Shown: in pieces, positions 14,747 through 23,559 of the stretch
Numbering within the stretch: the first letter of the stretch is position 1
Layout of the letters: each line of letters opens with the position of its first letter
Assembly (NCBI GenBank): GCA_947505055.1
Contig: CANNLO010000018.1
Span: 1 to 29,173 of the forward strand
Direction: 5' to 3'
DNA from: Methylococcaceae bacterium
GTDB taxonomy: Bacteria > Pseudomonadota > Gammaproteobacteria > Methylococcales > Methylomonadaceae
DNA: 29,173 nucleotides
Program-made: the position numbers and the translations under genes
The notes under the pieces: model-generated
Told to the model about the DNA's origin: nothing
The model's input: the letters and a program-made list of their open reading frames with translations, nothing else
Database searches by the model: none

Positions 14747-15574
14747 ATGTCACAAAATAGTATTATGCCGGGTTTTCGTCCGACCATCGGGTTTACCGTG
14801 GTCTATTTAAGTCTGGTGGTTTTAATTCCGCTTAGCACCCTGGTGTTTAAAAGCTTCCAGTTGAATTGGGATGATTACGTTCATATCATCACCAACAAGC
14901 GGGTGCTGTCTTCGTTTAGGGTGAGTTTTTCTGCCGCATTGTTAGCCTCGTTAATCGCCAGTTTTTTTGGTTTTATTGTTGCCTGGGTGTTGGTACGTTA
15001 TTCGTTTTTTGGAAAACGTTTTTTTCATGCCTTGATCGATTTTCCCTTTGCCCTGCCTACTGCGGTTGCCGGTATTGTATTAGCCACAGTTTTCCAGCCT
15101 AGCGGTTTTCTGGGTAAGTTACTGATTGATACCTTGGGCGTGCAAGTCGCTTTCAAGCCACTAGGTATTGTGATGGCACTGATTTTTATCAGTATTCCGT
15201 TTGTCGTGCGAACAGTCGAACCGGTTTTGCTGGAATTTGAAACTTCGATGGAAGAAGCGGCCTCCAGTCTGGGCGCCACACGATTGCAGGTTTTTTTAAA
15301 AATAATATTTCCAAATGTGTTTCCTGCGTTGCTGACCGGTTTTGCTTTGTCTTTTGCGCGAGGCGTTGGCGAATATGGTTCAGTTATTTTTATTGCCGGC
15401 AATCTGCCTTATGTTTCCGAAATTGTGCCGTTATTGATTGTCACCAAACTGGAACAGTTTGATATTCAAGGTGCAACCGCTATTGCCTTAACAATGCTGG
15501 TCATTTCGTTTCTGTTACTTTTATTGATTAACATGCTGCAATATTGGGTGCGCAAGCGCTCCGGACAATTATGA
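14747..15574 (+). CDS. cysT: Sulfate ABC transporter permease CysT
   Basis: A 275-residue inner-membrane protein of normal length for CysT (also called CysU). It has about six hydrophobic segments (e.g. [19 protein letters not shown] near 17-35, [20 protein letters not shown] near 63-83, and [14 protein letters not shown] at the C-terminus). The cytoplasmic EAA loop reads [22 protein letters not shown], where it docks onto Cys[16 protein letters not shown] and [18 protein letters not shown] are conserved sulfate/molybdate permease segments. The start is the first ATG after AAGTAGGT. It forms the heterodimeric channel with CysW, encoded 10 bp downstream. Confidence 0.96.
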   Translation: MSQNSIMPGFRPTIGFTVVYLSLVVLIPLSTLVFKSFQLNWDDYVHIITNKRVLSSFRVSFSAALLASLIASFFGFIVAWVLVRYSFFGKRFFHALIDFPFALPTAVAGIVLATVFQPSGFLGKLLIDTLGVQVAFKPLGIVMALIFISIPFVVRTVEPVLLEFETSMEEAASSLGATRLQVFLKIIFPNVFPALLTGFALSFARGVGEYGSVIFIAGNLPYVSEIVPLLIVTKLEQFDIQGATAIALTMLVISFLLLLLINMLQYWVRKRSGQL

Positions 15575-15584
15575 GGATAATGCC

Positions 15585-16454
15585 ATGAACGCAACCGCCC
15601 AACCTATAAACCCAGGCAAGTTAGTTGAGCGTCAACAACTGGCTTTACAAGATCCCGATTGGGTCAGGTGGAGTTTAATTGTTATCGCATTAAGCTTTAT
15701 CGGTTTATTTATTTGTTTGCCTTTAGGTCTGGTTATTTTTAAGGCTTTGTCTAAAGGCATTGAAGCCTATTGGGAAGCTTTATATCAACCCGACACACTG
15801 GCTGCAATTAGGCTGACTTTATTAACGGCTGTCGTCACTGTGCCTTTAAATACGGTGTTTGGCGTTAGTGCGGCCTGGGCCATCACCCGCTTTGATTTTA
15901 AAGGTAAAAGTTTATTGACCACGTTGATCGATCTGCCGTTTTCTGTATCGCCGGTTATTTCCGGATTGATTTTTGTGTTGTTGTTTGGCGCAGAAGGTTG
16001 GTTTGGCGATTGGTTGATGGCGCACGATGTGAAAATCATTTTTGCGGCTCCGGGTATTATTCTCGCAACTTTGTTTATTACTTTTCCCTTTGTTGCGCGA
16101 CAGTTGATTCCGTTGATGCAGGAAATGGGCAATCAGGAAGAAGAAGCCGCCTTGTCCTTGGGCGCGAGTGGCTGGAAAATGTTTTGGTCTGTGACCATAC
16201 CCAACATTAAATGGGCTTTGCTGTATGGCGTGTTGCTGTGTAATGCCAGAGCGATGGGCGAGTTTGGCGCGGTTTCGGTGGTTTCCGGGCATATTCGTGG
16301 CTTGACCAATACCCTGCCTTTACATGTTGAAGTCAATTATAACGAATACAACATCGTCGGAGCCTTTGCAGGCGCTTCGATTCTGGCTGCGTTGGCCATT
16401 GTGACCCTTATTTTAAAGACAGCTTTGGAATGGAAGAGCGAGAGTGAGAGGTAA
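15585..16454 (+). CDS. cysW: Sulfate ABC transporter permease CysW
   Basis: A 289-residue inner-membrane protein, 10 bp after cysT, with AGGATAATGCC as ribosome site. An N-terminal cytoplasmic stretch (~1-28) precedes about six hydrophobic segments ([22 protein letters not shown] near 31-52; [18 protein letters not shown] near the end). The EAA loop reads [43 protein letters not shown] and [15 protein letters not shown] match CysW. It partners CysT in sulfate translocation. The gap to cysA is 87 bp. Confidence 0.96.
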   Translation: MNATAQPINPGKLVERQQLALQDPDWVRWSLIVIALSFIGLFICLPLGLVIFKALSKGIEAYWEALYQPDTLAAIRLTLLTAVVTVPLNTVFGVSAAWAITRFDFKGKSLLTTLIDLPFSVSPVISGLIFVLLFGAEGWFGDWLMAHDVKIIFAAPGIILATLFITFPFVARQLIPLMQEMGNQEEEAALSLGASGWKMFWSVTIPNIKWALLYGVLLCNARAMGEFGAVSVVSGHIRGLTNTLPLHVEVNYNEYNIVGAFAGASILAALAIVTLILKTALEWKSESER

Positions 16455-16541
16455 ATGAGCACGACCAAAGAAGAGGGGCCGCTTCCTTTGAAACTTATTT
16501 ACTGACACCTTTCGTCTAAACAAATATCACCAGGAGAAAAA

Positions 16542-17585
16542 ATGAGCATTTTACTTTCAAACATCAGTAAAAAATTTGGCGCGTTTTCTGCGCTGGATAG
16601 TATTAATCTGGAAATTCCAGAAGGCGAACTGGTCGCCTTACTCGGGCCTTCCGGCTGCGGAAAAACGACTTTATTGCGCATTATTGCCGGACTTGAGCGC
16701 GCCGATCAGGGGCGTATTTTAATTAGCGGTCAGGACAGAACCGAACATGACGTCAGCAAACGCGGCATCGGCTTCGTGTTTCAGCATTATGCACTGTTCA
16801 GGCACATGACGGTATTCGAGAATGTTGCGTTTGGCTTACGGGTCAAGCCGCGCCGCGACAGACCGGGCGAAGCGATTATCCGCAAGAAAGTGCATGATTT
16901 ATTAAATTTGGTGCAACTGGATTGGTTACACGACCGTTATCCAGATCAATTATCTGGCGGTCAGCGGCAGCGTATCGCTTTGGCGCGTGCGTTGGCTGTT
17001 GAACCTTCGGTATTATTATTAGATGAACCGTTTGGTGCACTGGATGCCAGTGTACGTAAGGACTTACGACAATGGTTGCGCAATCTGCATCATGATTTAA
17101 ATGTCACCAGTATTTTCGTTACTCATGATCAGGAAGAAGCCATGGAAGTTGCCAGCCAGGTGGTGGTGCTTAATCATGGAAAGATAGAACAACAAGGTAC
17201 TCCCAGCGAAATTTATGACCAGCCGTCCAATGCGTTTGTCTCTGGATTTATCGGACAGACTAATGTTTTTGATTTGGGACATCAGGACGCAGATTGGCTT
17301 CAAAAGGCGGGACTGTCAACGCTGCAACAGCAAGGCAAAATAGTTCATGTTCGTCCACATGATATTGTTATTGAAAAATCAACGCTTGATAACGATGCCT
17401 TTGTAATCCTTAAAGACTGGCAACACTTAGGCGCACTGATCCGGATTGAATTGGTTAAAAACAGCGTAAATGGCCAGTCGGCCAGTGTTTATGCCGAAAT
17501 GCCCAATGAACAGTTTAAGCAGTTGCGTTTGAATAAAGGCGATAAAGTTGATTTAAAGATTCGACATGCACACTGGTTTCATTGA
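16542..17585 (+). CDS. cysA: Sulfate/thiosulfate ABC transporter ATPase CysA
   Basis: A 347-residue ATPase with CAGGAGAAAAA as a clear ribosome site. Residues ~1-235 form the nucleotide-binding domain: Walker [12 protein letters not shown] (~33-43), Q-loop FVFQHYALF, signature [16 protein letters not shown], Walker [12 protein letters not shown] and the switch His in [11 protein letters not shown]. Residues ~240-347 form the regulatory beta domain typical of CysA ([20 protein letters not shown]). It powers the CysT-CysW channel. It is the last gene of the importer unit; about 180 bp downstream is a weak terminator-like hairpin. Confidence 0.96.
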   Translation: MSILLSNISKKFGAFSALDSINLEIPEGELVALLGPSGCGKTTLLRIIAGLERADQGRILISGQDRTEHDVSKRGIGFVFQHYALFRHMTVFENVAFGLRVKPRRDRPGEAIIRKKVHDLLNLVQLDWLHDRYPDQLSGGQRQRIALARALAVEPSVLLLDEPFGALDASVRKDLRQWLRNLHHDLNVTSIFVTHDQEEAMEVASQVVVLNHGKIEQQGTPSEIYDQPSNAFVSGFIGQTNVFDLGHQDADWLQKAGLSTLQQQGKIVHVRPHDIVIEKSTLDNDAFVILKDWQHLGALIRIELVKNSVNGQSASVYAEMPNEQFKQLRLNKGDKVDLKIRHAHWFH

Positions 17586-17768
17586 TTTATTTAAAAATTT
17601 CTCCTAACCTCTTCCTCAGGGATCCTCAAGTATTTTGGCAAATGCTTTGTAGTTGTAGACCATTTAAATACTCATCAAGCCAGTGTTATTTATTTGCATA
17701 AACGTACTCATATAAAATGTGGTTTGTGTGTCGCCAAAGAAAACTTAAAAACAAAAAAAGCTAAATAT

Positions 17769-17790
17769 TGCAACTAAGTTGCATCGTTTT
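17769..17790 (+). terminator. Weak intrinsic terminator candidate after cysA
   Basis: A perfect 6-bp stem TGCAAC/GTTGCA with a 3-nt loop, followed by TCG and five T. The stem is short and the T-tract offset by three bases, so efficiency is doubtful. It is the only terminator-like structure between cysA and the rubredoxin gene. Confidence 0.35.
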
Positions 17791-17837
17791 TCATATTCCA
17801 TCATTCCATTTTTGAGCCTCAACAATTAAAATCGGAT

Positions 17838-17865
17838 TGAAAATTAACCTAGAACTGTTAAAGTC
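17838..17865 (+). promoter_or_regulatory. Candidate promoter for rubredoxin genes
   Basis: TTGAAA (17838-17843), a 16-bp spacer and TAAAGT (17860-17865, 4 of 6 to the -10 consensus). This would start a transcript about 25 nt before the rubredoxin ATG. Confidence 0.3.
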
Positions 17866-17897
17866 ACAGACTCTTTCAATATTAGACGAGAAAAGTG

Positions 17898-18068
17898 ATG
17901 CCTGATTACAAAAAATATCAATGCGGTGTTTGTGGACACATTTATGACGAAGCTGAAGGTGACCTGGATTCAGGCCTCGCACCTGGCACTTTATGGGACG
18001 AAATTCCTGACGATTGGCGCTGCCCTGAATGTGGTGTAAATAAAAGCGAATTCGATTTAATGGACTAA
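17898..18068 (+). CDS. Rubredoxin
   Basis: A 56-residue protein (ATG 17898, TAA 18066-18068). Two CxxC motifs, [12 protein letters not shown] and [13 protein letters not shown], supply the four cysteines for a single iron atom, and the spacer contains the usual [11 protein letters not shown] and DEIPDDW segments. Length and residues are those of a canonical one-domain rubredoxin, a cytoplasmic one-electron carrier. A flavoprotein resembling rubredoxin reductase follows after 22 bp, so the pair forms an NAD(P)H-to-rubredoxin electron chain. The terminal acceptor is not encoded here. Confidence 0.97.
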   Translation: MPDYKKYQCGVCGHIYDEAEGDLDSGLAPGTLWDEIPDDWRCPECGVNKSEFDLMD

Positions 18069-18090
18069 TCCAGTTTTTCCGGAGGACAGT

Positions 18091-19104
18091 ATGCAGATTG
18101 TTATAATAGGCTCAGGGGTTGCGGGAGTAAGCTTTGCAGAGAAGTATCGCTCCTTGTCAGCCGATGACGACATCACTCTGGTAACTCGCGAGCATGATGG
18201 CTATTATTCGCGGCCTTTGCTGTCCCGTGGTTTTAGCAAAGCCACCATTGAACAATCCATCATCCTAAAGACTTTTGATAAACTGCGCGAAATAAACATT
18301 GATGTACTGTGTGGCGTTGAAGTAACGGCTATTAATCGATCAGAAAAGGAAATTGAGATTAGCGGCTCCTGTCAGGAAAAAGCTCTTCAATATGATATTT
18401 TGATACTTGCCCAAGGATCAGCAGCATTTATTCCTTTGCCGTTTGAGCCATACAGTAAGCTGTTTTTCTGCCTGAATAGCCTGGTTGATCTGAAATCCCT
18501 GCGTAAATTTCGGCAAGATTTTTTAAACAAAAACCAAAAGCCTGAGTGGGCGATTATCGGTGGTGGATTAATCGGTTGCGAAGTCGCATCAGATTTGGCT
18601 GTTGCCGGTGATAAGGTTACCCTGTTTCATGCGACAACTCGCTTAATGGAGCGGCAATTGGTGGCAGATGATTCAGATTTGGTACTTAAAGTGTTGCAAG
18701 ATTCGGGTGTTAAAGTCTTGTTAAATCAGTCCGTAAGGGATTTTGTCCGGGAAGACGGCAAGGTGTGCGTAAGAACTGAACTGACGACTGAAGTTGACGG
18801 TTTAATCGTGGCCTGTGGCTTTAAGCCTCGCTCGGAACTCGCTCAAATTGCCGGCCTGGAAACAGGCAGAGGCATTAAGGTTAATGAGTATCTGCAAACC
18901 AGTGATGAGTCGATTTACGCATTGGGCGATGTCGCCGAGTTGCCGGATGGAAATCTCTATCCCTATGTTTTACCGATACGAAATCAAGCCTTATGGTTGG
19001 CCGAGTTTCTGGCAGACGAAAAACAGGACTCCTGGATTCCGCCTGCTTTTACCACCAAAGCCAAAGTGCATGGTTTTGAGGCAGTTCATCCGTATAATGT
19101 CTGA
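18091..19104 (+). CDS. Rubredoxin-NAD(P)+ reductase-like FAD oxidoreductase
   Basis: A 337-residue flavoprotein with CGGAGGAC as a strong ribosome site. The N-terminal Rossmann motif VIIGSGVAGVSFAEKY (~3-18) binds FAD. A second, NAD(P)-binding Rossmann motif AIIGGGLIGCEVASDLA lies near 151-167. The late FAD motif IYALGDVAEL (~273-282) precedes YPYVLPIRNQALWLA, which matches rubredoxin reductases. It is 40-50 residues shorter than the common ~380-residue enzymes, ending soon after the barrel-like C-terminal region begins, so the C-terminal domain is abridged. It presumably passes electrons from NAD(P)H to the rubredoxin encoded upstream. A frameshift close to the end cannot be excluded from the sequence alone. 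Confidence 0.85.
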   Translation: MQIVIIGSGVAGVSFAEKYRSLSADDDITLVTREHDGYYSRPLLSRGFSKATIEQSIILKTFDKLREINIDVLCGVEVTAINRSEKEIEISGSCQEKALQYDILILAQGSAAFIPLPFEPYSKLFFCLNSLVDLKSLRKFRQDFLNKNQKPEWAIIGGGLIGCEVASDLAVAGDKVTLFHATTRLMERQLVADDSDLVLKVLQDSGVKVLLNQSVRDFVREDGKVCVRTELTTEVDGLIVACGFKPRSELAQIAGLETGRGIKVNEYLQTSDESIYALGDVAELPDGNLYPYVLPIRNQALWLAEFLADEKQDSWIPPAFTTKAKVHGFEAVHPYNV

Positions 19105-19175
19105 TAAACGGGGCGAAAGGCAATGGGCGAAAATCCTTTCCTTTTGTCTTTCACTCTTCATCTTTTACCTCATGC

Positions 19176-19838
19176 ATGACCCAAAACCGCTATTCTGACG
19201 TCGAATGTGCCGCCATCTACCGAGCCATATATCAGCGTCGTGATATGCGTCATTTTTTACCCGACCCGATAGCTCCCGACTTGTTATTCCGTCTGCTTAA
19301 TGCCGCGCATCATGCACCCAGTGTCGGTTTTATGCAGCCGTGGCGATTTATGCGTATTAGTTGCCCGGAGCTTAGAAAAGCCATGCATACGCTGGTTGAC
19401 CAGGAACGCATCCTGACCGCGCAGGCTTTAAATGAGCGCGAAGAGGAGTTTATGAAACTTAAAGTGGAAGGCATACTGGAATGTCCCGAAGTATTGGTTG
19501 CCGCATTATGTGAACAGCGCGATTCGCATGTCTTTGGTCGTCGCACCTTGCCGGAAATGGATTTGGCTTCTCTGGCCTGCGCCATACAAAACATGTGGCT
19601 GGCAGCACGAGCAGAAGGTTTGGGCTTGGGATGGGTATCAATGTTTGAACCGCAAGCATTGAAAACTTTACTGAACATGCCGGAGGATAGTCAGCCGTTC
19701 GCGATTTTATGTCTGGGCCATGTGGATAACTTTTACGACAAGCCAATGCTTGAACAAGAGCGCTGGGCGGAACGTAAGAACCTTAATGATTTATTATTTG
19801 AAAACGTTTGGAATACACCGTGCAGCCAGATTTTTTAA
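19176..19838 (+). CDS. bluB: 5,6-dimethylbenzimidazole synthase BluB
   Basis: A 220-residue nitroreductase-fold enzyme that splits reduced FMN with oxygen to make dimethylbenzimidazole (DMB), the lower ligand of B12. Diagnostic BluB segments are IYQRRDMRHFLPDPI (~17-31), AAHHAPSVGFMQPWRFM, QERILTAQALNEREEEFMKLKVEGI and FGRRTLPEMDLASLACAIQNMWLAARAEGLGLGWVSMF. Length is normal. The start ATG at 19176 lacks an evident Shine-Dalgarno; ATG at 19172 is in another frame. It overlaps cobT, whose product uses DMB directly, so product and next enzyme are coupled. Aerobic DMB synthesis fits an aerobic organism. Confidence 0.95.
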   Translation: MTQNRYSDVECAAIYRAIYQRRDMRHFLPDPIAPDLLFRLLNAAHHAPSVGFMQPWRFMRISCPELRKAMHTLVDQERILTAQALNEREEEFMKLKVEGILECPEVLVAALCEQRDSHVFGRRTLPEMDLASLACAIQNMWLAARAEGLGLGWVSMFEPQALKTLLNMPEDSQPFAILCLGHVDNFYDKPMLEQERWAERKNLNDLLFENVWNTPCSQIF

Positions 19839-20854
19839 TTTCCCCGCTATCTTCTGCGCTTGACGCTGCCTTACAAAACAAAATAGACCAAAAAACCAAG
19901 CCCTTGGGATCTTTGGGGCAACTGGAAACACTGGCGTTACAAATTGGCCGCGTCCAAAATAATCTTACGCCTTATTTAAATAAACCCTGTATTCTGATTT
20001 TCGCCGGAGATCATGGCATCGTTGCCTCCGGGGTCAGTGCTTATCCACAATCGGTTACCGCGCAAATGGTTGCCAACTTTTTGACCGGCGGCGCAGCAAT
20101 CAGTGTTTTTGCCCGGCAACATAAGATAGCGTTATTGATCGTCGATGCTGGCGTTAATGCCGATTTGGACAGTCATCCAAATCTGCTTGACGCAAAAATT
20201 GGCAAAGGCACAAAGAACTTTTTAATCGATCAGGCAATGACCTATAACCAGAGCAGTCAAGCCCTTAAGGCCGGCGCCGATCTGGTGTTGCGTCAATATG
20301 AAGCCGGTTGCAATTGCCTTGGTTTTGGCGAAATGGGTATAGGCAATACTTCATCAGCTTCTTTATTGATGCATTGCTTAACTGACTTGCCCTTGGAGCA
20401 ATGTGTTGGTCGTGGCACCGGTTTAAACGATCAACAGTTACAAAATAAACTTTCCGTATTGCAGCAGGCTTTAACCCGGCATCAAAACCTGACAACGCCT
20501 TTAGTGGTGTTGGCGACATTCGGCGGATTTGAAGTCGCCATGATGGTTGGCGCGTATCTTAAAGCCGCCGAACTGGGTATGCTTGTTTTGGTTGATGGTT
20601 TTATTGCCAGTTGCGCGCTGCTGGTCGCTCATAAGCTGCATCCGAATATGCTGGATTATTGTGTGTTCAGCCATGTGTCCAGCGAACAGGGCCATCAGGC
20701 TTTATTACAGCACTTTAAGGTAAAAGCCTTACTGAATCTGGATTTGCGTTTGGGCGAAGGTTCAGGCATTGCGCTTGCTTACCCGCTGTTGCAATCAGCT
20801 GTCATGTTTTTAAACGAGATGGCAACATTTGATGAGGCTGGGGTTGATCATTGA
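19808..20854 (+). CDS. cobT: Nicotinate-nucleotide-dimethylbenzimidazole phosphoribosyltransferase
   Basis: Up to 348 residues. The longest frame starts with TTG at 19808; GTG at 19820 (four residues shorter) is an equal alternative, and both lie inside bluB. CobT motifs are KTKPLGSLGQLE (~29-40), FAGDHGIVASGVSAYPQSVTAQM, NFLTGGAAISVFA, CNCLGFGEMGIGNTSSASLL and the catalytic Glu loop LRLGEGSGIALAYPLL near the end. It transfers phosphoribose from nicotinate mononucleotide to DMB, giving alpha-ribazole phosphate for the CobS step. Length is normal (~350). Confidence 0.95.
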   Translation: MEYTVQPDFLISPLSSALDAALQNKIDQKTKPLGSLGQLETLALQIGRVQNNLTPYLNKPCILIFAGDHGIVASGVSAYPQSVTAQMVANFLTGGAAISVFARQHKIALLIVDAGVNADLDSHPNLLDAKIGKGTKNFLIDQAMTYNQSSQALKAGADLVLRQYEAGCNCLGFGEMGIGNTSSASLLMHCLTDLPLEQCVGRGTGLNDQQLQNKLSVLQQALTRHQNLTTPLVVLATFGGFEVAMMVGAYLKAAELGMLVLVDGFIASCALLVAHKLHPNMLDYCVFSHVSSEQGHQALLQHFKVKALLNLDLRLGEGSGIALAYPLLQSAVMFLNEMATFDEAGVDH

Positions 20855-21020
20855 AAGCAGATATAAGGTTAAAGGCTCAAGGTTTATCACTTTAAATCTT
20901 TCGCCTACTCATAAAATAGATTTTGTTTTGGCTGAAGAAGCCCAAAAAAGATGGGGTTCCTATAAATCCGGTGAGCTAAAAACAGTAAGTTATGAAACGG
21001 TGATGCAAAAATATAAATGA
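20829..21020 (+). pseudogene. Remnant of an addiction-module (antitoxin-like) protein
   Basis: This 63-codon frame overlaps the end of cobT. Only the second half is meaningful: EEAQKRWGSYKSGELKTVSYETVMQKYK (split here as EEAQKRWGSYKSG and ELKTVSYETVMQKYK) resembles the C-terminus of the short 'putative addiction module component' family, whose members end with a R-x-x-x-Y-x-x-G then S/P-x-E-x-V pattern. The usual N-terminal helix is missing and replaced by unrelated residues, and no toxin gene follows. It is most likely a decayed fragment wedged between cobT and cobS; a small intact gene of unknown role is the alternative. Confidence 0.4.
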
Positions 21021-21081
21021 AAATTGAGTTTCTTTAACTTCCATCTTTCCCAAGCTCCGGAGTCCCGTTTGTTTAAAATAA

Positions 21082-21828
21082 ATGCCTAATTTAAAATTAT
21101 TCTTCTTGGCTCTAGGCTTCTATACCCGACTGCCCCATCCTCAAACTTTGGATTACAAACAATTGCCGCAAGCCGCAATTTATTTGCCTTTGATCGGCTG
21201 GTTGGTGGGCGGTATTTGTGCATTGGTTTTTGTTTTGGCTGATTTGATTTGGTCGCAGACTACGGCGGTAATTTTTGCGTTAATTACCGGAATTATAATG
21301 ACTGGCGGCTTGCATGAAGACGGCTTTGTTGATGTCTGCGACGGTTTTGGCGGCGGCATGGACAAGCAACGCACTCTCGAGATTATGAAGGATTCCCATA
21401 TCGGAGTTTACGGCGTGCTGGGGCTTTTGTTACTCGTGTCGTTAAAAATAAGTATCTTGGCCACAATACCAGCCACCGCAGTGCCTTTAGTGTTGTTGGT
21501 CGGACACAGCATTAGTCGATTATCACCGCTGTTGTTGATGCACGGTTATAATTACTCCAGAGTACAAGCCAGTAAAGCCTCAGGCGCAGTTTATAAACCT
21601 GAATCCAGTGAGTTGGTTTTTGCGGGCGTTATCGCCTTATTACCGTTAAGTTTGTTGCCGGTTTTATGTGTGCCGGCCCTTATTCCGGCGTTGCTGGTCA
21701 ATGTGTTACTCGGAAAATATTTTTTCCGCCATATTGGCGGCTATACCGGTGATTGCCTGGGCGCAAGCCAGCAAATTTCCGAAACTGTTTTTTATTTAAG
21801 CGTGAGTGCCTTATGGATATTTATTTAA
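21082..21828 (+). CDS. cobS: Adenosylcobinamide-GDP ribazoletransferase (cobalamin synthase)
   Basis: A 248-residue, very hydrophobic inner-membrane enzyme that joins adenosylcobinamide-GDP to alpha-ribazole (phosphate), completing B12. N-terminal ALGFYTRLPHP and the signature GGLHEDGFVDVCDGFGGG followed by MDKQRTLEIMKDSHIGVYGVLGL (~75-115) with metal-binding acidic residues are characteristic. GHSISRLSPLLLM and GYTGDCLGASQQISE are also conserved. Length is normal. The start ATG at 21082 follows a 60-bp gap after the antitoxin remnant. The end overlaps cobC by 16 bp. Confidence 0.95.
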   Translation: MPNLKLFFLALGFYTRLPHPQTLDYKQLPQAAIYLPLIGWLVGGICALVFVLADLIWSQTTAVIFALITGIIMTGGLHEDGFVDVCDGFGGGMDKQRTLEIMKDSHIGVYGVLGLLLLVSLKISILATIPATAVPLVLLVGHSISRLSPLLLMHGYNYSRVQASKASGAVYKPESSELVFAGVIALLPLSLLPVLCVPALIPALLVNVLLGKYFFRHIGGYTGDCLGASQQISETVFYLSVSALWIFI

Positions 21829-22376
21829 TTCGTCACACCCAAACCATTGCTGATCCAGGGTTGTGTTATGGACAGAGCGATATTGCGCTGGCCGCAAGTT
21901 TTGCTGAAGAGATGGCTGCTGTTCATGACAAATTGCCCGAATTTGGCGAGGATTGCCAGGTTTATTGCAGTCCGTTAACGCGTTGCTTGCAGTTAGCTCA
22001 TACTTTTTCAGACGCGGTGACCACCGATCAGCGTTTGCTGGAGCTTAATTTTGGCGAATGGGAAAGCACACGTTTTGACTCTATTGACGCTGATGCCTTG
22101 CAACATTGGACTAGTAATTATGTGACTGCGGCACCGCCAAAGGGTGAAAATTTTGAAGATTTATACCAACGCACCGGCGACTTCTTGCAAGAGTTATTAG
22201 CCTCTAAAGCGGAACAAGTTTTGGTGATAACCCATGCCGGTGTTATTCGCGCTTTGTTGGCTCGTGCTTTAAATCTGCCTTTGGTCAACTCATTTCAGCT
22301 TCGCATTGATTCAGGATCCGCGCATAAATTAAGACACTTGGATGATTATCTTTATATCGAATATATTAACTTGTAA
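21813..22376 (+). CDS. cobC: Alpha-ribazole phosphatase (histidine phosphatase family)
   Basis: 187 residues from the ATG at 21813; the frame is open further upstream but that part lies within cobS and lacks homology. MDIYLIRHTQT carries the RHG-type catalytic His; YCSPLTRCLQLA, LELNFGEWE and VLVITHAGVIRALLA (second His) complete the histidine phosphatase pattern. It removes phosphate from alpha-ribazole-5'-phosphate or from cobalamin phosphate. Length (~190-200) is normal for CobC. It overlaps cobS, with which it shares a pathway step. Confidence 0.92.
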   Translation: MDIYLIRHTQTIADPGLCYGQSDIALAASFAEEMAAVHDKLPEFGEDCQVYCSPLTRCLQLAHTFSDAVTTDQRLLELNFGEWESTRFDSIDADALQHWTSNYVTAAPPKGENFEDLYQRTGDFLQELLASKAEQVLVITHAGVIRALLARALNLPLVNSFQLRIDSGSAHKLRHLDDYLYIEYINL

Positions 22377-22465
22377 ATGGCCACTGTTTTCATACGATAC
22401 AAAACAAGCTTTGAACTCCGCTATTTGGTGTCCAAAGCTGGCTTTGGCAAATATTCAGTTTATCA

Positions 22466-23497
22466 ATGAACCACGGCGGAAATATTTATCAGTTTGCCAG
22501 ACGTTTAGGTTGTCTGCCAGAACAGGTGCTGGATTTTTCGGCCAACATCAATCCTGAACAGGCGGTCGATTTAAGTTGCTTGCAAAATGTTTCGCTTACG
22601 CCTTATGCCGATCCTGAGTACAGTGATTTAAAACAGGCGCTTGTCCAGCGATATCCGATTCTACCGGGCGCTGCTATTGAGGTTTTTAATGGCGCAAGTG
22701 CGGCAATTTTTTCGTTGTTGCGTGTCTTACAACCTCAAGATCTGGTTTTATATACCCCTTTGTATGGCGAATATCCGCATATCGCCGGTAAGTTGGGTTG
22801 TGTGGTACATAATATCAGCCGCTTGGATAATATATTGGCCGAGGTTCCCAAATACAGCACGGTGATTTTTGTTAATCCATCTACGCCCGATGGTCAACTT
22901 TATGAGCTGCAAGAGTTGTTGGCAAAGTGGCAGGCGGCACAATGCACCATTATCATCGACGAATCTTTTCTGGATTTTTGTGAGGTGGCTTCGGTTGCAG
23001 AACATATTACACAATACGATAAACTGTATGTGATCAAATCCTTAAGCAAGTTTTACGGCTGTGCCGGTATTCGTATCGGTTATGTTGTGGCGGCAAGTTC
23101 AGCAATAAAAGAACTGCAATGTTTAGAGCCTGCCTGGAAATTATCGAGTCTGGATATGACCTATATGCAGCAGGCTTTGGCAAATACCGCTTTCATTGAA
23201 CAGACCCGTCAGCAAACCCGACATTTACGAGAGCTATTGTTTAAGGTGCTACAGAATTGCAGTTTGTTTAGACATATTTATCCGGGGCAAGCCAATTTTC
23301 TGCTGGCGCGTCTGGTCACTGATGTTGATGGTTATAAGCTGCAAACAGCTTTGGAATCATCACGAATATTAATACGCGTTTGCGACAATTTTGAAGGGCT
23401 GGATAAACATCATGTACGTTTTGCGGTTAAGAATGAACAAGCGATAACGCTACTTGGCCAAGGGCTTACAGATTTTAAAAATAAAAAAACACCATAA
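22466..23497 (+). CDS. cobD: Threonine-phosphate decarboxylase (aminotransferase fold I)
   Basis: A 343-residue PLP enzyme that makes (R)-1-amino-2-propanol phosphate, the linker of the nucleotide loop. It starts MNHGGNIYQFARRLG, the usual CobD opening. FSANINPEQ (~25), IFVNPSTPDGQLYE (~131), IIIDESFLDFCE and the PLP-lysine segment IKSLSKFYGCAGIRIGYVV (~190) follow, with the C-terminal Arg region ILIRVCDNF. Length is slightly below the ~360 average but all motifs are present. The ATG at 22466 has no clear ribosome site and lies 89 bp after cobC. The Salmonella naming is used; the same protein is CobC in Pseudomonas nomenclature. Confidence 0.92.
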   Translation: MNHGGNIYQFARRLGCLPEQVLDFSANINPEQAVDLSCLQNVSLTPYADPEYSDLKQALVQRYPILPGAAIEVFNGASAAIFSLLRVLQPQDLVLYTPLYGEYPHIAGKLGCVVHNISRLDNILAEVPKYSTVIFVNPSTPDGQLYELQELLAKWQAAQCTIIIDESFLDFCEVASVAEHITQYDKLYVIKSLSKFYGCAGIRIGYVVAASSAIKELQCLEPAWKLSSLDMTYMQQALANTAFIEQTRQQTRHLRELLFKVLQNCSLFRHIYPGQANFLLARLVTDVDGYKLQTALESSRILIRVCDNFEGLDKHHVRFAVKNEQAITLLGQGLTDFKNKKTP

Positions 23498-23559
23498 AAG
23501 CACGAACTATTTTTTCTTATTGCCTTCGTGGTGTATCTATCTTAAATAAACCATTAAAA

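Larger units (their letters stand above)
17586..17897. other. 312-bp intergenic region between cysA and rubredoxin gene
   Basis: No gene is seen. The region is AT-rich and contains a perfect hairpin TGCAAC-TAA-GTTGCA (17769-17783) followed by TCGTTTTT, plus a promoter-like pair at 17838-17865 for the rubredoxin gene. The remainder (17590-17760) shows nothing I can interpret. Confidence 0.5.

Noticed and set aside
16455..16505. A 16-codon frame starting directly after the cysW stop
   Set aside because: Too short to support, no ribosome site, no recognised family; probably chance, though a decayed gene start cannot be excluded.
21753..21812. Upstream extension of cobC
   Set aside because: The extra 20 residues fall within cobS and lack histidine-phosphatase similarity; MDIYLIRHTQT is the natural start.
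23470..23535. Inverted CACGAA/TTCGTG pair between cobD and cobQ
   Set aside because: The arms are short, the loop is long and no T-tract follows; possibly a common dispersed repeat but not supportable as a terminator.
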